Below are positions 1 through 12,600 of a stretch of DNA of 64,000 nucleotides, one piece after another. The stretch spans positions 1,750,001 through 1,814,000 of the forward strand of contig NC_088340.1 in NCBI RefSeq assembly GCF_036884655.1, in the 5' to 3' direction. Numbering within the stretch: position 1 is the stretch's first letter; each line of letters begins with the position of its first letter. A model generated the notes under the pieces. The model was not told the origin of the DNA. It ran no database searches and worked only from the letters and a program-made list of their open reading frames with translations. Both the position numbers and the translations under genes were made by a program. Source of the DNA: Musa acuminata AAA Group. Lineage: Eukaryota > Streptophyta > Magnoliopsida > Zingiberales > Musaceae.

Positions 1-665
1 CTAAAAAGATATAGTACATAAAATCTGCTCTATATATCCGAATAATCAAACTAATGGAAATGCAATTTTCAATGTGAACAATGAGAGTGCACCATGTTAG
101 TTGTCGGATTGATCTGAACAACCAAGCAAATATTTATGGAATACTTGAAGCAATTGGTCATACCATGCAGGCAGGAAAGAGAACTATAACTATTCCTGTA
201 GTGGAGATCTAGCACTATCATAACATTCAGCCCACATCCTCTCCACAACTAAAGCTAGATATGCATGAAAGAGAATAGAGCAGTAACTGTTGGCATGACA
301 CCGAAACTCACAAGCTATGGTCCTCAAAAACATCTTATGAATTTTGCTATGGTCATTTCATCACCAGCTTCAGACGAGTAAAAGAAAAACAAAAAGATAT
401 TTTTATACTTGAAATTTATTACAATAAAAAAATACAACAAACCCAGGCACTCTTAACATATTCAAAAACTATCACGGCCCATCATAATCTCTTCAAGGCC
501 ATGAAGTTCGACATAAATGTAATTGCATGAAGATGTTGCTGTTTGGTGAATGGAATAAAACCAATGCGAAATAAAAACTAGAAAATAGAAATTAAATCAA
601 TCAGCTAAAAGAAAATGAATTCAAGAAAAATGCACAAATTCTAATGCATGTGAGCATGTACACAC

Positions 666-2141
666 CACTAGAAGAATCTGAATCACTACTGGAACCACTT
701 GAACTGCTGTAATCGGTAGTTGCAGCACCTAAGTCCTTTTGTAGCTCCAAAGGTGGGTAGCTAGGCATGGGAGGATCATCATCACAGATATCTACATCCT
801 CATCATCAAGATCGTTGCCTGTAAATGAACAAGAAGACAAGCTTAATTTTCAAACCCACATAACTACATCCCGCACTCAAAGAAGCAAATGCACAAGCAA
901 AGAGGTAAACCTTTGCAAGGATGCATCAGTGAGGTGCAGACACCAGTGTCATTCACACGTTCAGTTTTTGCCGGTTGCTGCACCTCTCTTTCCTTTATAT
1001 AGTTATCCAAAAGAGTCCGTTTGTCATCACAAAAGGAATCATTATGGATTTTGGTTTCCTCAATGCTCTGCTTCATATTGCCACTCTGCCATCTCAGAAA
1101 ATCGATATTGTGATCTGATAGGTCTGCCGAAAGAGACTCCAGGCATCTGTTCAGACTTTGTTTCTCCTCATCCATCATCTTGGATTTTTCCCTCTCGGGC
1201 ACAGGTCCATTGTAGTCAGTAGGAGGCATTTTCCTTTTCTTGGACAACTCCGACTTATTTGATTGGGTTTCTTTTTCGATATGTGCATCTGCTGCAGCTG
1301 ACTTCTTTTCAATAAATTTCCACTGAGATTCAAAGAACTTGCTCAATGCAACAGCCATGATATGGACATCATCATTGGGTGGGTTATATGTCATTGCATT
1401 CTTGAAAGTAAGCCTCACATCTGAGGCAAAACCCCACGGACTGGAGTAAGCACCCGAGGTTAATTTACTCTTGATGGTACCCAAATCCATTGGACGCTTA
1501 ATGATAGTGTGATAGTCTGGAATATTCAACTTCACTGCATCCACTGGCTGGTCAAAGACCCAAGCAAACTGGTGTGACATTAATTTCTTGAGAAGTGCCT
1601 CGCATTGTTTCATCAGCAAGTCACTCACGGGGACTGTTTTTTGAGGCACAGATTTCCCTGATAACCCACCCGTCATCTGGGGGCCAATGCTCTGACCACG
1701 TATCTTCTCACTCCCATTGATCGAAGATGAAGTGCTAATGCCAACAGTTGTCACACTCTTCGAGGGTACTTTCTTTCGGAGCATCTGAAAATGTTCTGGC
1801 TCTGATCTTAATCTCGATGTCTTGCTTTTGGAACCAGATTTCTTCGACAAAGAAATCACCTCCAGTGGGGCATTGAAGCCATTGCATCTGTCCACATTTA
1901 CATCTATGCGTTTCTTCCTATTTGGAGAACTGGAATTGCCAGAGGAATTAGCACGTATTGCACTGCCAGAACCGTCAGATTCAACCATTTTCTTGGAATC
2001 ATGCTGGCAATCAGGGATGGAGCCGGAACGATATCCTTGAGAGGATCTCGGTGGTTTCCCCTTTGCTTTGGAAGAAAGGACCTGCGAACTTCTCTTCAGC
2101 CGCTTTGCTTTCGTGTATTCCAACGCAACTGCAGGTGCCAT
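666..2141 (-). CDS. GTE8/GTE10-type BET bromodomain protein, tandem copy 1 (cut by the left edge)
   Basis: BET-family (GTE) chromatin reader that binds acetylated histones in the nucleus. The exons seen are 2141-911 and 818-666; both have GT-AG borders and the next intron runs off the left edge, so the C-terminal half is missing. The start is the ATG at 2141 (MAPAVALEYT...), an N-terminus I recall from monocot GTE proteins. Exon 1 encodes a basic Ser-rich N-terminus, one bromodomain at about residues 175-285 with the acetyl-lysine-binding Asn in AMTYNPP, and a NET domain. Exon 2 encodes an acidic stretch followed by a Ser-rich run. Compared with copy 2 it has lost four net residues in the NET domain (FCDDKRTLL against [13 protein letters not shown]) and has Asn for Ile just before. 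The gene has a TATA box and a leader intron like those of copy 2. Identification of the family is firm; orthology to one GTE member is not. Confidence 0.88.
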
Positions 2142-2159
2142 TCGGTCGGTCCGACGAAA

Positions 2160-2875
2160 CTGTTGAAACTCAAAAGGTTATCCATTTTGCAAAGGTTGTA
2201 ATCCATTTACTGTAATAAAAAAAATGTTCTTATGGATTTTATTCTTGTCTGATTGCAGTCTATCATCAAGAAAATCACATCAGCTATAAAGTCAGAGACA
2301 TACATACATACATCATTACGAACCTTTTATCGAATACGCGAACTTTACACCAAAATTTCCCCCGTTTACCAATCGACCGCACCGGCAAAAGCAAATCAAA
2401 GCTTCTTCTTGTAACACCGGAAGCCAACACCCTAAAAATACCCTAAAATCGCATCCGAGCTTCCCCTTCCCTTTTCCCTCCATCCTAATCAAAAACACAT
2501 CGAACAGTAGAAACCCTTATATAAAATCAGGAGAAGACGGAGCGAAAACAGTACAGCGCCAAAACAAAACTCGCAACCAGAATCCAAAAGATTGATCACT
2601 CCATCAAGCACAAATTCTTGAACTCAATCCTAAACAAGCGAGGCCATGAACCACGGGCAGATCTCGAAGGAGAATCAAGACGAGAACCCGAGCCGAAATG
2701 GCGAAGCCACAGTGGATCCTCGCAAGAAAAACCATAGGAATCGTACACTACCTCTCTGTCGCCTTCGCCCGTCGCCGCCTCGCCGAGACGCGCCCACGCG
2801 ATCTCCCAAAGCCGAGAGACGAAGAGAGCGAGAAGATACTACAAGATTCCATGCCCGCCCCTCCCTATTTATATT
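2160..2875 (-). promoter_or_regulatory. Promoter, leader exon and leader intron of GTE copy 1
   Basis: On the minus strand there is a TATA element (AATATAAATA, 2866-2875). Transcription would start about 30 bases downstream, near 2840. A GC-rich leader exon then ends at a donor (GAGAG|GTAGTG) at 2752/2751. A matching acceptor (CAACAG|TTTCG) lies at 2160/2159, only 18 bases before the start codon. The same arrangement is present in copy 2, which supports a leader intron in the ancestral gene. The TSS is inferred. Confidence 0.6.
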
Positions 2876-2879
2876 CCTC

Positions 2880-3560
2880 TAAGATCGCAGTCGTTCGATT
2901 AACTCGATCCGACGGTTCTGATGAGATCTCCGAGGGGCGGTCGGAATCCGACGTGTATACGGTTTATGCAGATTCTTATAAGATTCGGATTCGTCGGGAT
3001 TGGTCGGTATCTTCTCAGAAGCTTCCATTGGTCAGTATCTTCGCCTTGCCATGTCCACTTTGGCATTGACACGTTGGACGCACCACAATGCGTCGGTCAA
3101 ATTGAGTCTGTGCCTCTTTTCGATGCAACCATAAAACCTTATCAGATTTGCTTTTAGGATGTTAATATTCATTTTCATTTACTTTGCTGCTGCTGCTGCT
3201 CCAAGTCAACACCACTCTAACTTTGCATAGATTGCTCCAAGTCAACCATAAAACCTTACATCCACTGCTTTGACATTCAACAACATAAACCACAAAGGCA
3301 ATCTGGGAGACAACTTAGCAGTGACAACACTACATGATCATGATGTGAACCAGAAGCTAACAACTCAGCCTTTGAAGGTTTATGCAATAAACAGAGCTCA
3401 TGATGTGAACCTGAACACAGTATCAAGCTCACAGAAGTGAGCACTAGTTTTCTTTCAGTCTCTTACAATTCCAATTTAAGGAGTAACACGAAAAGAAGAA
3501 AGAACAAAAAGATCCTTTACAATTAGTATTCATTTCAGCATGAAAAAAAAAAAAATCACA
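2880..3560. other. Spacer between the two GTE copies
   Basis: No gene recognised. About the first 130 bases (to roughly 3010) resemble the upstream region of copy 2 (8750-8940), so the duplication includes proximal promoter DNA. The rest is unique AT-rich sequence, probably including the 3' untranslated end of copy 2. Confidence 0.6.
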
Positions 3561-3822
3561 TCTGATGAGACAAGAATGAAGGATTCTTCTTTTGACTTTA
3601 GTAGTCAGCTCCTTTTACAGTTCTGAGAAGATGTATATGAGTATGAAAACCAATCTATCTTCACGAATAACAAGCCCATGCATCGCTTTGATATCGGATT
3701 ACAAGGCAATGCTCCCCGGCACAGATGCAAACTGCATTCAACCCTCTCTATGTACATTTCATAAAAGGACAGCTCGTCATCTGGTACCTTTCATGCAGCT
3801 AGTGCAGCACCATGTCCTTCTC

Positions 3823-6800
3823 CTAGGAGGAAGAACTTGACTTCCGATCCCGACGAATGTCATCCACTTCATCTTCTTCATCATACACTTTCAAGAATAG
3901 CCCAAGTTGCTCCATCGGGTTACTCCCTCCAAATCTGAAATCTTCTACATCATCCAGAGAATGACCTGGGCACTTCTCATCGAAGGACATGGGCGTTCTT
4001 GTAAGAATTTCCAGATCTTTAAGAACCAGATGATAATCATCTATCTCCACTGTCTTCTCCATCTGCAATAATGTCACAAGTATTTGCATTAATGTCAAAA
4101 AAATACATAGGACAAATGATATTGAAAAAAGATCACCAAACGGAAACAAGTACATGCCTGTAACAAGGCCTGATGTGCCGCTTCCCTCTCACGCTCTCTT
4201 CTGTGCTTAGCTTCTACTGCAGCTTCTGCTTCTGCTCGTCTACGAGCACCTTCAGCAGCCTTAGCTTCTGCTTGAAGCCTTGCTCTCTCTGTTCCCATAA
4301 AGAACAAAAGTTTCTCAGCAAAACGAACTTTGATATCTAGCTCAAAGAGATTAAAGGTGATAACCATTGTTACCTTCCCTTCGCTGCCTCTCAATTTCCT
4401 CCCTCTCACGCTGCAGTTTTTCAGGATCCACCCTATCAGCCTGAGAATAGCAATAGATATAAACTGCCAAGTGATATAAAGGAGAAGGCTACAGGAAAAG
4501 GAGCAAAAACACTGAAGTTGGAGCAGATTAACGACCTCTGTTTAACCAACCTGGTCAAGAGACTTCTGAGCTTTTAAAATTGTGTCGGCAAAACGGCTCA
4601 TCAGGCAGGCTGCTCTATATAGCTTTTCTGAGGAGACTTTCCTCTCAGATGAAGCATGCTCCCCTAAAAGTTCCAGAGGGCAAAGATAAGCACCATTGAA
4701 TCACTAAAATATCTTATAAATTCATGCTTACCCTCTTGACACCCATCAGAATCAACTGACAAGGGCTTTGAATCAACATCCATCTCGGACGGAGTCAACC
4801 CACTCAAAGGTCCTACATTTTGCCAATAGCACCAGTAAAGCCCATCCAATGCAGAACGAGGAACCAATATATTTGATTTCTTTCCTCTCAAATTGAAGGT
4901 TAAGCATATCAAGAACTCACTATTTACATCAAATGGCTTTATTATGTCACTTTTCTCATGATCTGAACATGCCTTATTTCCTGAATTTTCCTGATACAGA
5001 ACAACAGAAATAGAAATTTCAAGTTTGAATGTTTTAATTCTTAAAATAACACCAGAAAAAGACTGGCCAAGCATAGTGCATAAAAAGAAAGACCAACAAG
5101 TGGAGAGGGTATTTAACTATAAAACAACCTATGTCCATCATCCAGGAAGCATTTATACACCTTGCAAAATAGTGTCATGTTGTTAGACATACCTCGGCAG
5201 CACTTTTTGGAATAGAAACCTCATCCTCTGAATCACTTCCACTAGAACTGTCGGAGTCTGAAAATAGAAACATTCAGTCAGAATCTACAATAGTTGTCAA
5301 CAAAATGTAAAACTACTAAACTTGTGTCTTATGCTGTGAAACTTTTCAGCAAAGGTCACTACAAATGATAAAGAAAACAAAAAAATTGACTTAACATCGA
5401 GAAGGTTAACCACAGCCTATCTATTTATGAAACAATGGAAAGGTATTATCCATAGCTCTCTTCCAACCAATAGAGCCATAGATCAACAACCACTTTTCGG
5501 CAACTAGAAGAGTAATGCATTTTACTCCTGCTACAAATATCTTAGGCCATGCTAGAGCAAACTAAGTAATACATATCATTTATGAACAAATGCAGTATTC
5601 CATAACAAAAAAACACATCTGCCCATATTCAGCATAGGAGGTTCCAAGTAGTAAAAGGTTCCAAAACAAACAAATAATTATAATCATATACAAAAGTGAG
5701 AAAGTGCTTGCCTTCTCTTATCACTCGAAAGATAAAGCACATAAAAGCTGCTCTATATATCTTAAAAATCAAACTAATGGAAAAGTAATTTTCAGTGCAA
5801 AAATGAGAGTGCACCATGTTAGTTGTCAAATCGATCAGAACAACCAAGCCAATATCTATGGAACACTTGAAATAATTGGTCATATCATGCAGGCAGGAAA
5901 GGGAATTAACACTACTCCTGTAGTGGAGATCTGCGCTTTTATAACATTCTGCCCACATCCTCTCAACTAAAGCTAGATATGCATGAAAGAAAATAGAGTA
6001 GTAACTGTTGGCATGACACTGAAACTCACAAGCTATGGTCCTCAAAAACATCTTATGAATTTTGCTATGATCATTTCATCACCAGCTTCAGATGGTGTAA
6101 AAAAACAAAATGATCTTTGCATACTTGAAAATTATTACAATCAAAAGACACAACAAACCCAGGCACTGTCTAACATATTCAAAAAACTATCACGGCACAT
6201 TATAATCACTTCAAGGCCAAAGTTCGACTTAAATGTAATTGCATGAAGATGTTGCTGATTGGTGAATGGAATAAAACCAATGTGAAAAAAAACTAGAAAA
6301 CAGAAATTAAATCAATCAGCTAAAACAAAATGAATTCAAGAAAAATGCACATATTTTAATGCATGTGAGAATGTACACACCACTAGAAGAACCTGAATCA
6401 CTACTGGAACCGCTTGAACTGCTGTACTCGGTGGTTGCAGCACCTAAGTCCTTTTGTAGCTCCAAAGGCGGGTAACTAGGCACGGGAAGATCACCATCAC
6501 AGATATCTACATCCTCATCATCAAGATCATTGCCTGTAAATGAACAAGAAGACAAGCTTAATTTTCAAACTCACATAACTACGTCCCGCACTCAAAGAAG
6601 CAAATGCACAAGCATGGAGGTAAACCTTTGCAAGGACGCATCTGTGAGGTGCAGACACCAGTGTCATTCACACGTTCAGTTTTCACCGGTTGCTGCACCT
6701 CTCTTTCCTTTATATAGTTATCCAAAAGCGTCCGTAACTTAAAGAGTGTGTCATCACAAAATGAATCAATATGAGTTTTTATTTCCTCAATGCTCTGGTT

Positions 6801-7850
6801 CATATTGCCACTCTGCCAGCTCAGAAAATCGATAATGTGATCTGACAGGTCTGCCAGAAGAGACTCCAGGCATCTGTTCAGACTTTGGTTCTCCTCATCC
6901 ATCATCTTGGATTTTTTCCTCTCGGGCACAGGACTATTGTAGTCAGGAGGAGGCATTTTCCTTTTCTTGGACAACTCTGCCTTATTTGATTGGGTTTCTT
7001 TTTCAATATGTGCATCTGCTGCAGCTAACTTCTTTTCTATAAATTTCCACCGAGATTCAAAGAACTTGCTCAGTGTAACTGCCATGATATGGACATCATC
7101 ACTGGGTGGGTTATATGTCATTGCATTCTTAAAAGTAAGCCTCACATCTGAGGCAAAACCGCATGGACTGGAGTAAGCACCCGAGGTTAATTTACTCTTG
7201 ATGGTACCCAAATCCATTGGACGCTTAATGATAGTGTGATAGTCTGGAATATTCAACTTCACTGCATCCACTGGGTGGTCAAAGACCCAAGCAAAATGGT
7301 GTGCCAATAATTTCTTGAGAAGTGTCTCACATTGTTTCATCAGCGCTAAGTATGTGTCACTCATGGGGGCTGTTTTTGAAGGCACGGATTTTCCTGATAA
7401 CCCACCCTTCATATCGGGGCCAATGTTCTGCTCACGTATCTTCTCACTCCCATGGATCGAAGATGAAGTGCTAATGCCAACAGTTGTCACACTCTTCGAG
7501 GGCAGTTTCTCTCGGAGCATCTCAATATGTTCTGGCTCTGACCTTAATCTCATTGTCGGTGTCTTTCTTTTGGAACCAGATTTCTTGGACAAAGAAATCA
7601 CCTCCAGTGGGGCATTGAAGCCATTGCATCTGTCCACATTTACATCTACACACTTCTTCCTCTTTGGAGAACTGGAATTGCCTGAGGAATTAGCACGTAT
7701 TGCGCTGCCAGAACCTTCAGTTTCAACCATTTTCTTGGAATCATGCTGGCAATCAGGGATGGAGCCAGAACCATGTCCTTGAGCCGATCTCGGTGGTTTC
7801 CCCTTTGCTTTAGAAGAACGGTCCTGTGAAATCTTCGAAATCTTCTTCAT
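3823..7850 (-). CDS. GTE8/GTE10-type BET bromodomain protein, tandem copy 2 (complete)
   Basis: Nuclear BET-family acetyl-histone reader. Nine coding exons on minus: 7850-6626, 6533-6381, 5257-5193, 4990-4921, 4812-4732, 4663-4551, 4440-4374, 4288-4158 and 4062-3823. The phases close exactly to 714 residues. Domains in order: basic Ser-rich N-terminus; bromodomain at about 165-275 ([17 protein letters not shown], then AMTYNPP with the key Asn near 246); NET domain at about 320-395; acidic and Ser-rich stretch; then a charged coiled coil rich in Arg, Glu and Ala. The C-terminus carries MEKTVEID and [18 protein letters not shown], the tail I recall from GTE8/GTE10. Intron 8 (4157-4063) has a GC donor (CAG|GCATGT), needed to join ALLQ to MEKTVE. 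The ancestral start at 7891 is frameshifted after ten codons, so the ATG at 7850 is taken as the start. Confidence 0.92.
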
Positions 7851-7891
7851 ATGCTTTGCTTAGTGCATTCCAACGCAACTGCGGGTGCCAT
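7847..7891 (-). other. 14-codon upstream ORF of GTE copy 2, overlapping the main start as ATGA
   Basis: This ORF begins at the position homologous to the start codon of copy 1. It reads MAPAVALECT in the same frame, then shifts after a one-base loss relative to copy 1 and stops at a TGA (7849-7847). That TGA overlaps the next ATG (7850-7848), which re-enters the conserved [10 protein letters not shown] frame. The reading is direct. Reinitiation, or leaky scanning to the downstream ATG, is an inference. Confidence 0.75.
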
Positions 7892-7909
7892 TCGGTCAAT
7901 CCAACGAAA

Positions 7910-8732
7910 CTGTTGACATCAAGCATTCAAAAAATTGGAAAAGGTTATCCATTTTGCAATGGTTGCAATCCACTTGCTGTAAAAAAATGTTCTTGTGTAT
8001 TTTATTCTTGTCTTTTTGCAGTCTATCATCAAGAAAAGCACATCGGTTATAAACTCAGAGACATACATACATTATTCAGAACATTTTTTCCAATAGGCGA
8101 TCTTTACACTCAATTATGCACAATTGCGCCAGAACTATCACGGATACAACTCGTATCCTACACCAAAATTTCCCCCGTTTACCCATCAACCGTACCAGCA
8201 AAAGCTAATTCTTGCAACACCGGAAGCCAACACCCTATAAATACCTTAAAATTGCATCCGAGCTCCCCCTTCCCTTTTCCCTCCATCCTAATCAAAAACA
8301 CATCGAACAGTAGAAACCCTTATATAAAATCAGGAGAAGACGGAGCGAAAACAGTTCTTTACTCTGCAGCGCCAAAAGAAAACTCGCAAGCATAATCCAA
8401 AAAACTGATTACTCCATCAAAGACAAAATATTCCTCCAATCCTAAACAAGCGAAGCCGTCAGACGACGGGCAGATCCGAAGAAACCAAGATCCAAGTCGA
8501 AGGAGAACCAAGACGAGAACCCAATCCAAAATGACGAAGCCACCGCGGATCCTCGCAAGAAAAACCACAAGAATCGTACATTACCTCTCCGTCGCCTATC
8601 GCCGCCTCTCTCTCTCTCTCTCTCTTTCCCGCCTCGCCAAGACGCGCCCACGCGACCTCCGGAAGCCGAGTGACGAAGAGACCGAGCAGATACTACAAGA
8701 TTCTGCAGCAGCCTCCCGTCGCTATTTATATG
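7910..8732 (-). promoter_or_regulatory. Promoter, leader exon and leader intron of GTE copy 2
   Basis: TATA element CATATAAATA on minus at 8723-8732. A GC-rich leader exon containing a (GA)n run ends at donor GAGAG|GTAATG (8585/8584). The acceptor CAACAG|TTTCG is at 7910/7909, so the leader intron would be about 675 bases. It corresponds element for element to the upstream region of copy 1. Confidence 0.6.
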
Positions 8733-8939
8733 CCACGAGTCGGGCCTTTGTGGAGAGATCTCAGCCGTTCGATTAACTCGATCGGACTTAGACCGACGAG
8801 TTTGAAGTCCTCGATTTCCGAGGGACGGTCGGAGCCGCTTTTGAATCCGACCCGTATACGGTTCAATTACAACATTTATTTAAGACCAGTATTCTTTTTA
8901 TCCGTATTCGTAGAAAGATTCGGATTCGACGCGTGTCCC

Positions 8940-9520
8940 GTTTCTATTCGCGAAATATATTTTGACTTCAACAAAACAAGATTGATTAGTTAATGAATCT
9001 TAGTTCAAGATTTGATCGACCGTAACACAATTATTATTATGTACTAAGAGATATTTGCATCCTTATTTAAAAACTATTAGGAAAGGACTCGATTTATTTT
9101 ATAAGCTATGTATTGTTGGCAGCACAAGTCATCAAACTAGTAAATTGAAAGTCAACGCAGTCTCATAGGTCTTGTAATATAAATGGAGCCTAGTTTCATC
9201 AGATTCTTAGAAGAACATACCACATATAGCTATCATCAATCATACTCGAGCAACTGTTGCATTTTCTTTCCAAGGAAAAATTTAAATGCATAGAACACAA
9301 AAGAACTGAGTTTTTTCTTGTCCAAGAAAAAAGGGCATGCATTGTGGAGATTTTATGACATGAAAATTCTTGAATAACTGCTGGCATACATGACATATAT
9401 AGAAGGTTTCTCCAAAAAGAACATCAATACTCCTTTTCTTTTAATCAGAACTCCAGAATTACCAAACAGGAAAGTGACAAAGTCAATGTTACATATTTCA
9501 CTCGAATCTCAATGAATATA
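8940..9520. other. Intergenic, between GTE copy 2 and the inhibitor-2 gene
   Basis: AT-rich DNA without a gene I can support. The right part probably holds the 3' untranslated end of the minus-strand phosphatase inhibitor gene. Confidence 0.55.
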
Positions 9521-9666
9521 GCATACATCAGAAAGTAATATTGACTGCCTGGATTTCAAAGTAAATGTCGTTGGTTGTCGTTGCCATTAAAACCAGGTAG
9601 GAGACTCCATCATCAAGGGAGTGATTTCTTTGATTCAGTTTATTTGGTACACCATTTTGAGCTATG

Positions 9667-12600
9667 TCAATTCTTCCCCATATCAACCAGGGCAGAAGGT
9701 GAATTGTGTTTCTCTGTAGCATTTTCCTGGCTGTCACCATCTTCCTCAACCTCATCATCTACAAGGGATCCAGTTCGCATGAGCTCCTTTACCTTTCGGA
9801 ATTCATCGTAATGTGCCTTCCGGTGCTCCTTGAAACTTAATCTTGCTTTATCCATCTCAGAATCTGATATAAATCAGGAGTTCAAATGGTGAAGATATCA
9901 TTGACGTATTTTGTTCGCCAGTTGGAGTTGGACAAAACTATGGTAACAATAATGCATGCAAAAGACAGCCAACATGCAACCCTTGGATTAGTCACATGAT
10001 CCTGGAAGACATCAACCACTTGCCCATTTGGGTTATGGCATGACAAATCAGAGGACAAAGTAAAACAAGGGATCATGCGAGGACACTGGATTTATGCACC
10101 ACAGCATGAGTACTGCTTTTGACACCACCAGTACTAAAAAAATTTTCCAGGACTAACGTTATGAGTCAAGATAAAAAGAAAAAGAAAGATTTACAACAAA
10201 GTTCACATGAGTTAGTAGGTTATAAACAAATACAAAGTTGGGAAAACAGAATGAAAGACGAAGACCATGCATCAGTAATAGAATCATGATATATTTGGGA
10301 AGTACGAGCATTTGTCGAGCCACAAAATCGAGAAATTATAACTAAAAATGCAACTAATATTTGCAACTAGATGATGAAGGCTGAAGCTAAATATTTGAAA
10401 GAAGTAGCAACCAACCTTCATCTTCATCCATGGCATTGGCTTCATCTCCTGAAGAAGGCCAACCCCTATTCTCAAAATACCTTCTGCTTGGAGGAGCCAC
10501 ATTATCCAAATCAGTTTGAATATCTTCTTCGTCATCCAAGCATTCATCAAATGCATGTCTTGGTGACAGTGAGCCTGCACCAGCAAATACTGAGTATTTT
10601 AATATATTTATTTATGGTCAATCATTAGCATGTTACATGATACAAAATTAAAAATGGAATTTAGATCAATCAAGCTTCACAAATAGACCATCATCATCCA
10701 CCCTAGGGTGAAAGGGTGTCTTAGGTTCGGTAATTTTCTGCCTCACTGGTTTATTTGCTTCAATCTCATACAAGTTTGCCTCATTCCATGTCACTCGACT
10801 CCTGAAAACAACGATAAGAAAAAGGGGTATACAACAGTTAAAAGGAAAAGACAAACAACCATTTCAGCAACACAACACACTGTAAATCCAAACAATTTGA
10901 GAAACAAGAATCTGGTTGCTTTCCAAAAAATTTATATAATTAAATGAGCTCATAAAGGATCTTCTATTTGATCACGATATTATCCACTAAACCTAATTCC
11001 TTATGCTATTCTTTATAGTCTGTTGACGTGTTGGATAAGCATGACCAAGAACAAACTTCAACAGTCCATAAAAACTGGAAAGGGGTAAGGCAAGATGATC
11101 TTTAGTTCCTTTTATACCAGAAAACAAGAATGTCAGAAGGCAGAAACCTTAATACCAGATCTCAGGGGCTACATAGTCATATATAGATAAAACATAAAAG
11201 CAAAAAGGAAAACAAAAGAAGAGAACAAAAGACTATAGGACCAGGAAAAAGGAAAAGTAAGATAAAAAAGGGTGAACCAGCATATGAAAATCCTGCCAAT
11301 GCAGGGCCTAGAGAAGGTCAATATACATAGCATTATCACTGCTTCCATGATTCGAATAATGTTCACCAAAATGACAAAGAGACAACCTTATAATTGTTCC
11401 AAGGCTGGCCCTCAAAAAATAGAACCAAGAACAACACAAAATTAAGGTGATGTGAAATGTGAATATATATTTGAAATTAAAAGTCGCAAATTTGTCTCTG
11501 TTCAGATATAAGATATCAAGGCCTTTGCTCTCCAAACTTTGATCAAGTTTATTTGGCCCCATTTCATCCTGGCCACACAAAAGGGAAGATGCAGCTAGAT
11601 CCTTCAAACAGTTTTATTAAGGTAGACATATTCGGACCACTCTTTTGATGGTTTTAAGTGTAAAATATATAGATTTATGCCTTTTCTCTCTCTGTCTGTT
11701 CTTGCATCAATTAAACTCCTTTTCTCAATGAACTTTAGATCACTTTCTGTCTTCTCATATTTAATTTCACTCCATCAAACCAGTGGCTTTTATAATTGCT
11801 TACACAATCTCATTTCTCATTCCATCTCACCCTATTTCTCTCTTGGAGTAGACATCCATAATATCCCTTTTCTTCAAATATCATAAAAATTTTAAGTGTA
11901 TCTTCATGCTAACAATAATAAAATAATATTTTACTCTTTTGTTTCGACAATATTATTATTTGTAAAGTATAATTACTTACATTGGCCAAAGCAGCATAAA
12001 AAACACCTCTATAATTCAGTTATGGTGGATGATATTGATGATTGAGCCTAGATCAGCATAATTTTTCAGTCATCACAAAGACACATTAATTGGCAATACA
12101 TAAACCATGTTGCACCTAACCTGATATCCCTGCAACTTAATCTATTAAAAAGAAGTTTTATTTTGAACTCTCCAGTTTCATGATATTAGAATTTGAACCT
12201 CAATTATCAGAAAATATTTCTTCAATAAAGATTCTCAAATTAGGTCACATCCCACTTGGCGTTGTTAATTTGTGTTTTTAAAACTTACTTCCCCTTGGAT
12301 TTAGTACATTAACCTAGTCTACTCATAAATCACCTCAACTTATATGGGAATTATAGAAAACACACTATGTCTAAAACACTGATGGTAACAAAGAAAAAGA
12401 TGCAACACCATTGTGGCTAATACACCTAGGACTGAATAGAGAGAGAGAATAGGAAGAAACGAGGAGATGACTGATTGTGATGGAAGTTGGAGTCTTCAGT
12501 AGAATAGAGGATCAAAGGGGACAGCAGGAGTCTATTCATAAATCTAATAAATAAGGGTATTTTGTTCATTTAATTTCAAGAGATACTTACTACATGTCAA

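Noticed and set aside
767..1222. Plus-strand ORFs over GTE copy 1 (also 1822-2215 and the matching ones at 6530-7782)
   Set aside because: They lie opposite the bromodomain and NET coding frame and encode nothing family-like. They repeat in both copies only because the antisense coding frame does.
2646..3157. Plus ORFs in the GTE leader and promoter region (also 8531-8993)
   Set aside because: They run antisense through the TATA box and leader exon, are Arg/Pro-rich by composition and are not conserved in length between the copies.
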